A stretch of DNA of 64,000 nt from Comamonadaceae bacterium (GTDB taxonomy: Bacteria > Pseudomonadota > Gammaproteobacteria > Burkholderiales > Burkholderiaceae_C). Position numbers and translations under genes: made by a program. The notes beneath the pieces are model-generated. The model had not been told where the DNA came from and ran no database searches. It saw only the letters and a list, made by a program, of their open reading frames with translations. The stretch is taken from the NCBI GenBank assembly GCA_021299875.1, contig JAJTEW010000011.1, forward strand, positions 30,429 to 94,428, given 5' to 3'. Each line of letters starts with the position of its first letter. The stretch's first letter is position 1. Positions 45,318 to 56,600 of the stretch are shown in pieces.

Positions 45318-46084
45318 TCGCCGTCCTGCCGCCAAAGCCGATGGCAAGTTTGACTCCAGGCTTGCAGGTGGTCGTGCTCGGTCAAGTCAACCCTCAATGG
45401 CGTGACCACCACATGCCCCTGATCTGCCGCGTGAAAATCGGTGCCTGCACTGTCGTCCATGGCGGCGCCCGCAGCGCCGATCCAGAACATGGTCTGCCCC
45501 CTCGGATCAACTTGGGTGATGACCGGCTCTGCCGCATGACGGCGGCCCAAACGGCAAACCTTGGGCGATTTGATCTGCGACTCTGGCAAATTGGGGATGT
45601 TCACATTCAACAACCAAGGGCGTTGGCCGATCAGGTCTTGCTGGATCATTTGCTGGACCATCCGCTTGACCGTGCTGGCCGCTCCATCCAGGTGCGCCCA
45701 GCCTTTGTCGATTTGGGACACCGCGATGGCCGGAATGCCAAACAAAAAACCCTCCATGGCAGCGCCGACCGTGCCCGAATACAAAGTGTCATCGCCCATG
45801 TTGGCGCCGTTGTTGATGCCGGAAATCACCAAATCCGGGCGGTAACCCAACAGCCCCGTCAAGGCGATGTGCACACAATCGGCCGGCGTGCCATTGACAT
45901 AGCGAAAACCGTTGTCTGCGCGGTTCACATACAAGGGCGTGTGCAGCGTCAGCGCATTCGATTTGGCACTGTTGTTGTGCTCCGGAGCCACCACCTCGAC
46001 CTCGGCGATGTCTTTCAGTGCCGCATGCAAGGCCACAATGCCTTCGGCCCGAAAGCCATCGTCGTTGGAAATCAGGATTTTCAT
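45314..46084 (-). CDS. surE: 5'/3'-nucleotidase SurE
   Basis: A 256-residue nucleotidase with the family start MKILISNDDGFRAEGI (metal-binding Asp pair), EHNNSAKSNALTL and the active-site SGINNGANMGDDTLYSGTVGAAMEG. It dephosphorylates nucleoside monophosphates in stationary phase or stress. Start 46084 is the conserved one, though the frame extends to 46150. It is the first gene of surE-pcm-nlpD. Confidence 0.95.
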   Translation of the reverse strand: MKILISNDDGFRAEGIVALHAALKDIAEVEVVAPEHNNSAKSNALTLHTPLYVNRADNGFRYVNGTPADCVHIALTGLLGYRPDLVISGINNGANMGDDTLYSGTVGAAMEGFLFGIPAIAVSQIDKGWAHLDGAASTVKRMVQQMIQQDLIGQRPWLLNVNIPNLPESQIKSPKVCRLGRRHAAEPVITQVDPRGQTMFWIGAAGAAMDDSAGTDFHAADQGHVVVTPLRVDLTEHDHLQAWSQTCHRLWRQDGE

Positions 46085-46249
46085 GGTCAGTTTTCGATCA
46101 ATCGTCCATTGTAGGACGATGACCGATTTTTGGGACGTCACCCAACGCAACCGCCCAATGCATCAGGTGGTCGCTGGCGAGACATGAATTGGACGTCCGT
46201 GCTGACTAAGATAGAAGTTTGATTTCATTGAAAAGATTGGGAGAAAGAC

Positions 46250-47224
46250 ATGCACGCTTGGCTTTGCGAAAACCCCACAGGCGTTGATGCCCTGAATTGG
46301 AAAGAACTGCCCACGCCCACACCGGGTCCGGGTCAAGTGCTTGTCAAAATCGAGGCGGCCAGTCTGAATTTTCCCGACCTGCTCATTGTCCAAAACAAAT
46401 ACCAGATGAAGCCCGAGCTGCCTTTCGTGCCAGGCTCTGAATATGCGGGGACCATTCAGGCCCTGGGCGAAGGCGTGACGCACCTCCAAGTGGGGCAAAG
46501 CGTGGCGTGTCTGTCGGGGACGGGGGGATTTGGCACCCACACCCTGGCTCCGGCGAAATTGTGCATGCCCCTGCCAGCGGGTTTTCCAGCCACCGATGGG
46601 GCGGCCTTCATCATGACTTATGCCACCTCGCACCACGCATTGGTCGACAGGGCAGCCCTGAAGGCCGGAGAGACCGTTCTGGTGTTGGGCGCAGCCGGCG
46701 GCGTTGGCACTGCCGCCATCCAGATTGCCAAGGCCATGGGCGCCAAGGTCATTGCAGCAGCTTCCACCGATGAAAAATGCGCTTTGTGTAAGTCATTGGG
46801 GGCCGACGCCACGATCAACTACACCCGTGAAAACCTGCGTGAAGCCCTCAAGCGCTTGACCGAAGGCAAAGGACCCGATGTGGTTTACGACCCGGTTGGG
46901 GGCGAATTGGCCGAACCGGCCTTCAGATCCATCGCTTGGCGGGGCCGTTATTTGGTGGTGGGTTTTGCCGGTGGCCCCATCCCCTCGCTGCCCTTGAACC
47001 TGCCCTTGCTCAAAGGCGCATCCTTGGTGGGCGTTTTTTGGGGTGACTTTGCCAAACGTGAACCCCAAGCCAATGCCGCGATGATGGTCGAACTGGCGCA
47101 GTGGTATGGCCAAGGCAAAATCAAACCCGTGTTGGACCGTACCTTGCCCATGAGCGAGCTCAAAGCGGCTTACGCTTTGATGGGCTCGCGCAGCGTCAAG
47201 GGCAAATTGGTCATGGTCAATTGA
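46250..47224 (+). CDS. Zinc-independent MDR-family NADPH:quinone oxidoreductase
   Basis: The 324-residue medium-chain dehydrogenase lacks the zinc-binding cysteines and has LNFPDLLIVQNKYQ, the cofactor motif VLVLGAAGGVGTAAIQIAKAMGAKVIAAASTDEK, and GPDVVYDPVGGE. It probably reduces quinones or enoyl compounds with NADPH. A GGGAGAAAG site precedes the start. An intrinsic terminator separates it from tRNA-Gly. Confidence 0.9.
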   Translation: MHAWLCENPTGVDALNWKELPTPTPGPGQVLVKIEAASLNFPDLLIVQNKYQMKPELPFVPGSEYAGTIQALGEGVTHLQVGQSVACLSGTGGFGTHTLAPAKLCMPLPAGFPATDGAAFIMTYATSHHALVDRAALKAGETVLVLGAAGGVGTAAIQIAKAMGAKVIAAASTDEKCALCKSLGADATINYTRENLREALKRLTEGKGPDVVYDPVGGELAEPAFRSIAWRGRYLVVGFAGGPIPSLPLNLPLLKGASLVGVFWGDFAKREPQANAAMMVELAQWYGQGKIKPVLDRTLPMSELKAAYALMGSRSVKGKLVMVN

Positions 47225-47251
47225 TCGGCGGGTCTCGCCCGATTCGACAAC

Positions 47252-47281
47252 AAAAAAAGGAAGCCTAGGCTTCCTTTTTTG
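47252..47281. terminator. Bidirectional intrinsic terminator between the oxidoreductase and tRNA-Gly
   Basis: An inverted repeat AAGGAAGCC/GGCTTCCTT flanked by A-run and T-run, so it can terminate both the oxidoreductase (+) and the minus-strand tRNA transcript. Confidence 0.85.
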
Positions 47282-47311
47282 TTTGAAAGACTGAGGCAAT
47301 CTTTCGGTGTT

Positions 47312-47387
47312 TGGAGCGGGAAACGAGGCTCGAACTCGCGACCTCAACCTTGGCAAGGTTGCGCTCTACCAACTGAGCTATTCCCGC
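47312..47387 (-). tRNA. tRNA-Gly (anticodon GCC)
   Basis: The minus strand reads GCGGGAATAGCTCAGTTGG at the 5' end, with an anticodon stem-loop around CTTGCCAAG (anticodon GCC), TTCGAGCC T-loop and encoded CCA. All four arms pair. Downstream of lon. Confidence 0.96.
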
Positions 47388-47486
47388 GCATTTCAGAAAT
47401 CTTGGCAGGGTGTGCTTCGTTTTCTGGAATGGCCAAATTGTAATGTAGTTTCAGGCTGAGTTTGAGGCTCGCCTGAAAAATTTGCA

Positions 47487-49910
47487 TCAATGTTGAACGG
47501 CTTCAGATTTGGCCGTTGCAGTCACCGCAGTCAAAGCGGCTGCGGCCACTTCTTCGTCGCTCAATGGCACGGGTTTGGCTTCCAAGGCCACCTCCAAAAC
47601 CTGATCGATCCACTTGACGGGCACGATCTCGAGACCATTTTTGACATTTTCAGGAATGTCTTGAAGGTCCTTCAAGTTGTCCTCTGGAATCAACACGGTC
47701 TTGATGCCCCCTCGCAACGCAGCCAACAGCTTTTCTTTCAAGCCGCCAATGGCTGTGACCTCACCGCGCAAAGTGATCTCACCGGTCATGGCCACATCGG
47801 CACGCACTGGAATGCCCGTCATGGCCGACACCATGGCCGTGGTCATCGCGGCACCCGCACTCGGTCCATCTTTGGGTGTCGCGCCATCGGGCACGTGGAT
47901 GTGCAGGTCTTTCTTCTCAAAGATTTCGTCTTTGATGCCCAAAAAGCGTGAGCGGCTGCGCACCACGGTGCGGGCCGCTTCGACCGACTCTTTCATCACA
48001 TCGCCCAGCGAACCGGTGCGGGTGATAACGCCTTTGCCGGGCATCAAAGCGGCCTCAATGGTCAACAAGTCTCCGCCCACCTCGGTCCAAGCCAAACCGA
48101 CCACTTGACCCACTTGGCTTTTTTGCTCTGCACGGCCGTAGGTGTACTTGCGAACACCCAAAAACTCGTTCAAGTTGTTCTCGTTGACCACCACCTGCGG
48201 CGTCATTTGCTTGAGCAGCAAAGCTTTGACGACTTTGCGGCAGATTTTGCCCAGCTCACGCTCAAGCGAGCGCACGCCGGCCTCGCGTGTGTAATAACGC
48301 ACCACATCGCGAACGGCGTCTTCGGTGACCTGCAACTCGGTCTTTTTCACGCCGTTGTTGGTCATTTGCTTGGGCAGCAAATACTTCATGGCGATGCTGG
48401 TTTTCTCGTCTTCGGTGTACCCGGACAAGCGAATCACTTCCATCCGGTCCAACAAGGCTGAGGGAATATTCATCGAGTTGGATGTGGCCACGAACATGAC
48501 ATTGCTCAGGTCAAAGTCAACTTCAACGTAATGGTCACCAAAGGTGTGGTTTTGCTCCGGGTCCAGCACCTCCAGCAAAGCGCTGGAAGGATCACCCCGA
48601 AAGTCCGTGCCCAGCTTGTCGATCTCGTCCAGCAAGAACAGCGGGTTCTTGGTGCCGACCTTGTTCAGGTTTTGCAGCACCTTGCCGGGCAAAGCGCCAA
48701 TGTAGGTGCGGCGATGACCACGGATTTCAGCCTCGTCACGCATGCCACCCAGCGCCATGCGCACGTATTTGCGGCCGGTGGCCTTGGCAATCGATTGACC
48801 CAGCGAGGTCTTGCCCACGCCGGGTGGCCCCACCAAGCAAAGAATGGGGGCCTTGACTTTGTCCACGCGCTGTTGCACCGCGAGGTACTCCAGAATTCGA
48901 TCTTTGACTTTATCCAAGCCAAAGTGGTCTTGGTTGAGCACGTCTTCAGCATTGGCCAGATCGTGCTTGAGCTTGGTCTTTTTGCTCCATGGCAGACCAA
49001 TCAGCACGTCCAGGTAGTTGCGCACCACCGAGGCTTCTGCAGACATAGGCGACATGAGCTTGAGCTTCTTGAGCTCGCCTTCGGCCTTTTTGCGGGCCTC
49101 CACCGACATTTTGGCGGCTTTGATCTTCTTTTCAATTTCCTCGATGTCGGCGCCCTCTTCGCCATCGCCCAATTCTTTCTGGATGGCCTTGACCTGCTCG
49201 TTCAGGTAGAAGTCGCGCTGGTTTTTTTCCATCTGACGTTTAACGCGGCCACGGATGCGCTTGTCCACATTCAGGATATCAACCTCGTGCTCCAACTGAG
49301 CAAACAGGTTTTCAAGGCGCAACTTGATGTTGGCCAAGTCAAGCACCTGTTGCTTGTTCTCCAGCTTGAGCGGCAAGTGGGCCGCGATCGTGTCGGCCAA
49401 ACGGCCAGGGTCATCGATGCTGGAGATCGACGTCAGGATCTCTGGCGGGATTTTTTTGTTGAGTTTGACGTACTGGTCAAACTGTTGCATCACGGCGCGG
49501 CGCAAGGCTTCGATTTCACTGCTGGCATCCGATTGCTCAGTGACCGGGTCCACCGGGTTGACAGAGGCCACAAAGTGAACTTCCCCATCCACGATGGACT
49601 TGACCAGCGCACGCTGCTGGCCTTCAACCAACACTTTCACAGTGCCATCCGGCAGTTTCAGCATCTGCAAGATGGTGGACACACAACCCACGTCAAACAT
49701 GTCCTCCACGCCGGGTTCGTCCTTGGCCGCAGTTTTTTGCGCCACGAGCATGATGCGTCGCTCTGCCGCCATGGCCGACTCCAGCGCTTTGATGCTTTTA
49801 GGACGCCCGACAAACAAGGGAATCACCATGTGAGGAAAAACGACCACATCGCGCAGGGGCAACATGGGCAATTCAATCAGGGTGGGCGGCAATGGTGTGT
49901 GTCCAGACAT
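47487..49910 (-). CDS. lon: ATP-dependent Lon protease
   Basis: The 807-residue protease has an N-terminal substrate domain, AAA+ module with Walker A GPPGVGKTSLGQ, Walker B and the C-terminal serine-lysine protease domain (GPSAGAAM with catalytic Ser, Lys downstream in LKEKLLAALRGG). It degrades misfolded and regulatory proteins. It follows clpX on the same strand with 100 bases between, and is followed by tRNA-Gly. Confidence 0.97.
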   Translation of the reverse strand: MSGHTPLPPTLIELPMLPLRDVVVFPHMVIPLFVGRPKSIKALESAMAAERRIMLVAQKTAAKDEPGVEDMFDVGCVSTILQMLKLPDGTVKVLVEGQQRALVKSIVDGEVHFVASVNPVDPVTEQSDASSEIEALRRAVMQQFDQYVKLNKKIPPEILTSISSIDDPGRLADTIAAHLPLKLENKQQVLDLANIKLRLENLFAQLEHEVDILNVDKRIRGRVKRQMEKNQRDFYLNEQVKAIQKELGDGEEGADIEEIEKKIKAAKMSVEARKKAEGELKKLKLMSPMSAEASVVRNYLDVLIGLPWSKKTKLKHDLANAEDVLNQDHFGLDKVKDRILEYLAVQQRVDKVKAPILCLVGPPGVGKTSLGQSIAKATGRKYVRMALGGMRDEAEIRGHRRTYIGALPGKVLQNLNKVGTKNPLFLLDEIDKLGTDFRGDPSSALLEVLDPEQNHTFGDHYVEVDFDLSNVMFVATSNSMNIPSALLDRMEVIRLSGYTEDEKTSIAMKYLLPKQMTNNGVKKTELQVTEDAVRDVVRYYTREAGVRSLERELGKICRKVVKALLLKQMTPQVVVNENNLNEFLGVRKYTYGRAEQKSQVGQVVGLAWTEVGGDLLTIEAALMPGKGVITRTGSLGDVMKESVEAARTVVRSRSRFLGIKDEIFEKKDLHIHVPDGATPKDGPSAGAAMTTAMVSAMTGIPVRADVAMTGEITLRGEVTAIGGLKEKLLAALRGGIKTVLIPEDNLKDLQDIPENVKNGLEIVPVKWIDQVLEVALEAKPVPLSDEEVAAAALTAVTATAKSEAVQH

Positions 49911-50010
49911 GGTGTGTCCCTCAGGTCAATTCAACTGCACATGGATGCTGCAACCGAGATTTCAACCCATGCACTTGAAAGGGTGTCAATCAGGGTGCTG
50001 CGCATGCAGG

Positions 50011-51276
<1,266 letters not shown>

Positions 51277-51314
51277 AGATCTCGCCTCGGAATCCGGAAT
51301 TCGTCAATGATAAC

Positions 51315-51354
51315 GAAAGAAAAACGGCGCTCACCCTTTCAGGGTAAACGCCGT
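51315..51354 (-). terminator. Intrinsic terminator/attenuator between clpP and clpX
   Basis: On the minus strand, ACGGCG/CGCCGT encloses ACCCT/AGGGT with small internal loops, and is followed directly by TTTTTCTTTC. It lies 38 bases before the clpX start and 30 after the clpP stop, so it would reduce read-through. Confidence 0.8.
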
Positions 51355-51384
51355 CAGCATGGGTGCCGGTAGCCCCGGTCATCC

Positions 51385-51993
51385 TCAAGCGCGTTTGGAA
51401 ATGACTTCGTCAATCAAACCGTACTCTTTGGACTCGGTGGCGGACAGGTAATAGTCACGCTCGGTGTCGAGTTCGATCTTTGACAGCGGTTGGCCCGTGT
51501 TCTCAGCCAGGATGCGGTTCAAATGGGCGCGGGTCTTGACGATTTCGCGGGCTGCAATCTCGATTTCGGTGGCCTGACCACGCGCACCGCCCAAAGGCTG
51601 GTGAATCATGATCTTGGAGTTGGGCAAGGAAAAGCGCTTGCCCTTGGCACCGGAAGACAACAAAAAAGCGCCCATGCTGGCCGCCATGCCGTTGCACAGC
51701 GTGGACACATCGGGTTTGATGAAGTTCATGGTGTCGTAAATGGCCATGCCTGCGCTCACCGAGCCTCCGGGCGAGTTGATGTACAGCGAAATGTCCTTTT
51801 CGGGGTTTTCGCTCTCCAAAAACAGCAACTGGGCCACGATCAAGTTGGCCATGTGGTCGTTGACCTCGCCGACCAAAAAGATCACGCGCTCCTTGAGCAA
51901 ACGCGAATAGATGTCGTAGGCGCGTTCGCCGCGGCCCGACTGCTCGATGACCATGGGGACCATGCCCAAGCTTGTGATGTCCAGTGCGCTCAT
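51385..51993 (-). CDS. clpP: ATP-dependent Clp protease proteolytic subunit ClpP
   Basis: The 202-residue serine protease has catalytic Ser in [11 protein letters not shown], His in MIHQPLGG and Asp downstream ([13 protein letters not shown]). It forms the two-ring chamber working with ClpX. The GGAG ribosome-binding site fits the second of two tandem ATGs (51993), giving [10 protein letters not shown]; 51996 is an alternative. Downstream of tig. Confidence 0.97.
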   Translation of the reverse strand: MSALDITSLGMVPMVIEQSGRGERAYDIYSRLLKERVIFLVGEVNDHMANLIVAQLLFLESENPEKDISLYINSPGGSVSAGMAIYDTMNFIKPDVSTLCNGMAASMGAFLLSSGAKGKRFSLPNSKIMIHQPLGGARGQATEIEIAAREIVKTRAHLNRILAENTGQPLSKIELDTERDYYLSATESKEYGLIDEVISKRA

Positions 51994-52114
51994 CATTTCT
52001 CCAAAAATATGAATGGGACTTTAACCCGAGTTCTCAAGCCCACCAATGAGATGGGGCTTGTCCGCCAGACTGCAAGCCAGGCACAAGCCCCATTTGCAAG
52101 GGTAACGAAAACGA

Positions 52115-53428
52115 TCAGCCTTGTTGACCCATCAGTTCTTCAAATGAAATGGCCTTTTCAACCACTTTGGCCTGGGCCAAAACGAAGTCGGACACATTGC
52201 TCTCGATGACCACCGCCTCGACTTCGGCCATGCGCTGGTTGTCGCTGTTGTACCAACGCACCACGTCATCGGGGCGCTCGTAACTGGAAGCGAGTTCCAA
52301 AATGTGCGCCTGGATCTGGTCGGGTTTGGCGTGCAAAGTGTTGCCGCGCACGACTTCAGCCACCACCAGGCCCAAACGAACACGCTGCTCAGCTTGGGGG
52401 CGGAAGATATCGTCCGGGATCGGGGCCTTGTCGGCATCCTTGACACCGCGCTGCTTCAAATCGGCACGCGCGCCCTCTTTGAGTCGCTCGATTTCGTTTT
52501 GCACGATCGATTGGGGCAAGTCCAGCTCGGCCTTGGCCACCAAAGCGTCCATGGCAGCTTGTTTGTTGCGGGCCAGCAAGCGGAATTTCACTTCACGCTC
52601 AAGGTTTTTGCGGATGTCAGCGCGCAGGCCTTCGACAGAAGCATCGGCGATGCCCAAGGACTTGGCCAAGGCTTCGTTGACTTCAGGCAGGTGGGCGGCT
52701 TCGATTTTCTTGACTGTGACCAAGAAGTCGGCGGTTTTGCCTGCCACGTCTTGACCGTGGTAATCGGCGGGAAAGGCCAATGGGAAAGTCTTGCTTTCGC
52801 CGGACTTCATGCCGCGCACGGCGTCTTCGAATTCCTTGAGCATCTGGCCGTCACCCAAAATGAACTGGAAGTCTTCGGCTTTGCCACCAGAGAACACTTC
52901 CCCGTCGATCTTGCCTTCGAAGTCGATGGTGGCGCGGTCACCGTCTTGTGCCACAGCGTCTTGGGCACGCTGGGCAAAGGTGCGGCGCTGCTTGCGCAGG
53001 ATGTCCACGGTCTTGTCGATGGCGGCGTCAGACACATCGGCCGTCAGTTTTTCGACTTCGGTGTCGCCCAAGTTGCCGAGTTTGACTTCGGGATACACCT
53101 CAAAGATGGCTTCGAAATTCAACTCGCCTTCTGGCGCGCCGTCTTTTTCAGAGATGCGGGGCTGACCGGCCACGCGCACTTGGGCCTCGTTGGCGGCAAC
53201 AGAGAAGGCTTCGCCAACTTTGTCGTTCAAAACTTCGTATTGAACCGAGTAGCCATAGCGCTGGGCCACAACGTTCATGGGCACTTTGCCGGGACGGAAA
53301 CCGTCCATTTTGACCGTGCGGGCCATTTTCTTCAAACGTGCATCCACTTCAGACTGGATGGCCGTCACAGGCACAGTCAGGGTGATCTTGCGTTCCAGCT
53401 TTTCCAGGGTTTCAACAGTCACAGTCAT
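52115..53428 (-). CDS. tig: Trigger factor
   Basis: The 437-residue ribosome-associated chaperone and prolyl isomerase has the ribosome-binding signature GFRPGKVP near residue 45, the FKBP-type domain (about 150-240) and helical C-terminal domain. It folds nascent chains at the exit tunnel. First gene of the tig-clpP-clpX-lon set. Confidence 0.95.
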   Translation of the reverse strand: MTVTVETLEKLERKITLTVPVTAIQSEVDARLKKMARTVKMDGFRPGKVPMNVVAQRYGYSVQYEVLNDKVGEAFSVAANEAQVRVAGQPRISEKDGAPEGELNFEAIFEVYPEVKLGNLGDTEVEKLTADVSDAAIDKTVDILRKQRRTFAQRAQDAVAQDGDRATIDFEGKIDGEVFSGGKAEDFQFILGDGQMLKEFEDAVRGMKSGESKTFPLAFPADYHGQDVAGKTADFLVTVKKIEAAHLPEVNEALAKSLGIADASVEGLRADIRKNLEREVKFRLLARNKQAAMDALVAKAELDLPQSIVQNEIERLKEGARADLKQRGVKDADKAPIPDDIFRPQAEQRVRLGLVVAEVVRGNTLHAKPDQIQAHILELASSYERPDDVVRWYNSDNQRMAEVEAVVIESNVSDFVLAQAKVVEKAISFEELMGQQG

Positions 53429-53492
53429 CGTCGTTCTCGGTTAATTGAATGTCTCTCAGGCCTCAGGATTGAACCCTTGGCCACCAGTTGGT

Positions 53493-53579
53493 TGGTGCGC
53501 GGGGCGGGACTCGAACCCGCACAGTGTTGCCACCGTCAGGACCTAAACCTGGTGCGTCTACCAATTTCGCCACCCGCGC
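53493..53579 (-). tRNA. tRNA-Leu (anticodon TAG)
   Basis: The minus strand reads GCGCGGGTGGCGAAATTGG at the 5' end, anticodon loop TTTAGGT (anticodon TAG), a long variable arm GGTGGCAACACTGTG, and encoded CCA. The long class II variable arm and 87-nt length confirm tRNA-Leu. It is just upstream of tig. Confidence 0.96.
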
Positions 53580-53694
53580 ATGTCCAAACAAAAAGGGCGT
53601 CAGGCTGGCCTGAGGCCTTGTCAGCCTTCAGTTCACCTGACCGCCCGCTTGAAATCGGTCAACTTTATATTTTAGCCGCTTCGATGGGCCCCAA

Positions 53695-56600
53695 TCAGGC
53701 CCGGGTTTGATTTGGGCGCTCAATTCGAAACCAGGCCGCGTACATGGCCGGCAAGGCCAGCAGGGTCAAGGCCGTGGCCACGATCAGGCCACCCATGATG
53801 GCCACTGCCATCGGGCCCCAAAAAATGCTGCGCGACAGCGGAATCATGGCCAGCACCGCCGCAGCCGCCGTGAGCACGATGGGGCGCAGACGCCGCACCG
53901 CCGACTCCACAATCGCCTGCCAAGGCACCATGCCCGCTGCCCGGTCTTGCTCAATTTGATCAATCAAGATGACCGAATTGCGCTGGATCATGCCCATCAG
54001 CGCAATCACACCCAGCAGGGCCACGAAACCAAACGGTCGGTCCAGCACGAGCAATGCCCCCGCCACACCCGCCATGCCCAGTGGCCCGGTCAAAAACACC
54101 AGCATCGCGCGGCTGAAGCTTTGCAACTGCAGCATCAGCAAGGTGAAGGTGATGAACAACATGACCGGCACCCCAGCCGCAATCGAGGCCGAACCTTTGG
54201 CACTTTCCTCCACCGCACCCGCCACCTCAATGAAATAGCCGCTCAAGCCCTGGCCTTGCCAAGTGGCCTCGGTCTTTTTCAACTCAGGCAGCAACTGAGC
54301 CGTCACCGTGGCACCCTGCAAGCCCTCGGCAATGTCGGCCTGCACGGTGATGGCGAACTGCCGCCCCTCGCGCCACATCACGCCCGGCTCCCAGGCCAAT
54401 ACCGGCGTCGCAATTTGCAGCAAGGGGATGAAACGCCCCGAGGCCGTTGGCACATACGCCTGCCCCAGGTCTGACAAGGCATCGCGTTCGGCCAATGGCT
54501 GGCGCAGCACGATCTCGATCAGCTTGTCGCCGTCACGGTACTGCCCCACCGCGCTGCCCGTCAGCAAGGTGCGCGAGGCCTGTGCGATGGACTGGCTGCT
54601 CACGCCCAAAGCGCGGGCCTTGGCCTGGTCCACCTCCAGGCGCACCGACTTGACCGACTCGTTCCAGTTGTCGTTCACGCCGCGCGTGTTGGGGTTCAAG
54701 CGCATTTGCGCCTTGATCTCTTCGGCCTTCAGGCGCAAGACCTTGGGGTCAGGGCCCACCAAACGGAACTGCACCGGGTAAGGCACAGGCGGGCCATTGG
54801 GCAGTAATTTGACACGCCCGCGCACCTCGGGGAACTCTTGCGCCAGCAAGGCGGGCAACTTGGCCCGCAACACTTCCCGGGTTTTCAAGTCGGTGGGCAA
54901 CACGATCAGCTGCGACACGTTGGTCTGTGGAAACACCTGGTCCAGCGGCAAATAAAAACGCGGCACGCCCGAGCCGACCCAGGCGGTGACCGATTTCACA
55001 CCCGCTTCTTGGGTCAGTCGCTGCTCCACGCGGCGCGTGAGGTCCTCGCTGGCCTTGAAGGGTGAGCCCTCGGGCAGCCACAAGTCCACCATGATTTCTG
55101 GACGAGAGGAGTCAGGAAAAAACTGCTGCTGGACCTTGCCCATGCCCACCATGCCCAGCGCAAACAAAGCGATCGTGATGCCAATCGTCTTCCAGCGGTG
55201 TATCACGCACCAGGTCACCCAGGCTCGAAAGCGCCGATAAAACGGCGTGTTGAACATCTGCGGGGAGTCCAAGGGCTCGGCGGCCAGCGCGTGCACAGGC
55301 GGCTTGAGCAACAAAGTGCCCAAATAAGGCACGAAGAAAACCGAAGCGACCCAACTGACCAACAGCGCCACCACCGTGACCGCAAAAATCGCAAAGGTGT
55401 ACTCGCCCGTCATGGACTTGGCCATGCCTATGGGCAAAAACCCAGCGGCTGTGATCAAGGTGCCTGTCAGCATGGGCATGGCGGTCAGTTCGTAAGTAAA
55501 AGTCGCGGCCCGAACTTTGTTGTAGCCCTCCTCCATTTTGCGCACCATCATCTCCACCGCAATGATGGCGTCGTCCACCAGCAAACCCAATGCGATGATG
55601 AGTGAGCCCAGAGAAATTTTGTGCAGCCCAATGCCCAAGTAATACATGGCCAAAAACGTGACCGCCAGCACCAATGGAATCGTGATGCCCACCACCAAAC
55701 CCGGACGGATGTCCAGCGTCCAGCGCCGCCACAAAGGGTGTTGACCTGGCCGCTTGTGCAGGCCCAGCGCCAAAAAACTCACCGCCAAAACGATCACCAC
55801 CGCCTCGATCAGCACCTTGATGAACTCATTGACCGAGGTGGCCACCGCACTGGGTTGGTCCTGCACCTGCGACAGCGTCATGCCTACAGGCAAGCTGGCT
55901 TGGGTCGCAGCCACCACCAAACGCAAGGACTTGCCCAAGGCGATGATGTCGCCGCCCTTGGCCATCGACACCCCCAGCGCGATCACTTCTTGCGCATCGT
56001 GACGCACCTTCACGCTGGCCGGATCGGCATAAGCCCGCGTCACAGTCGCCAAGTCAGACAAGCGGATTTGGGCACCCGATGCACCGCGAATCGGCATTGC
56101 CCGCAAGTCTTCCAGACTCTGAAACTGGCCGCCCACGCGCACCTGCACCACATCGGCTGGCGACTGGATACTGCCTGCCGATTCCACCGCGTTTTGCTGG
56201 CTCAACTGGGCCAGTACAGCCCCCATGTCTAGACCCATTTGCGCCAAACGTGTTTGCGAAATTTCCACAAACACCTTTTCGTCCTGCACACCGAACAACT
56301 CCACCTTGGCCACATCGGGCACGCGCAGCAATTGCTGGCGCAAGCTGTCTGCCTGCGTCTTGATTTCGGCAGGTGTGAAACCCTGACCGCCCAACGCATA
56401 AATCACGCCAAACACATCGCCAAACTCGTCGTTAAAAAACGGGCCCACCACCCCGGGTGGCAAGCTGCCGCGCATGTCACCGATCTTTTTGCGCACGGCA
56501 TACCAAATTTGCGGCACATCGGCAGGATTGGAGTTGTCCTTGATCTGAAAAATGATCTGCGCCTCGCCCGGCTTGGAGTAGCTGCGGATCTTGTCGGCAA

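Noticed and set aside
52304..53710. 468-codon open frame antisense to tig, running across tRNA-Leu
   Set aside because: It crosses a tRNA gene and mirrors tig; no domain is visible.
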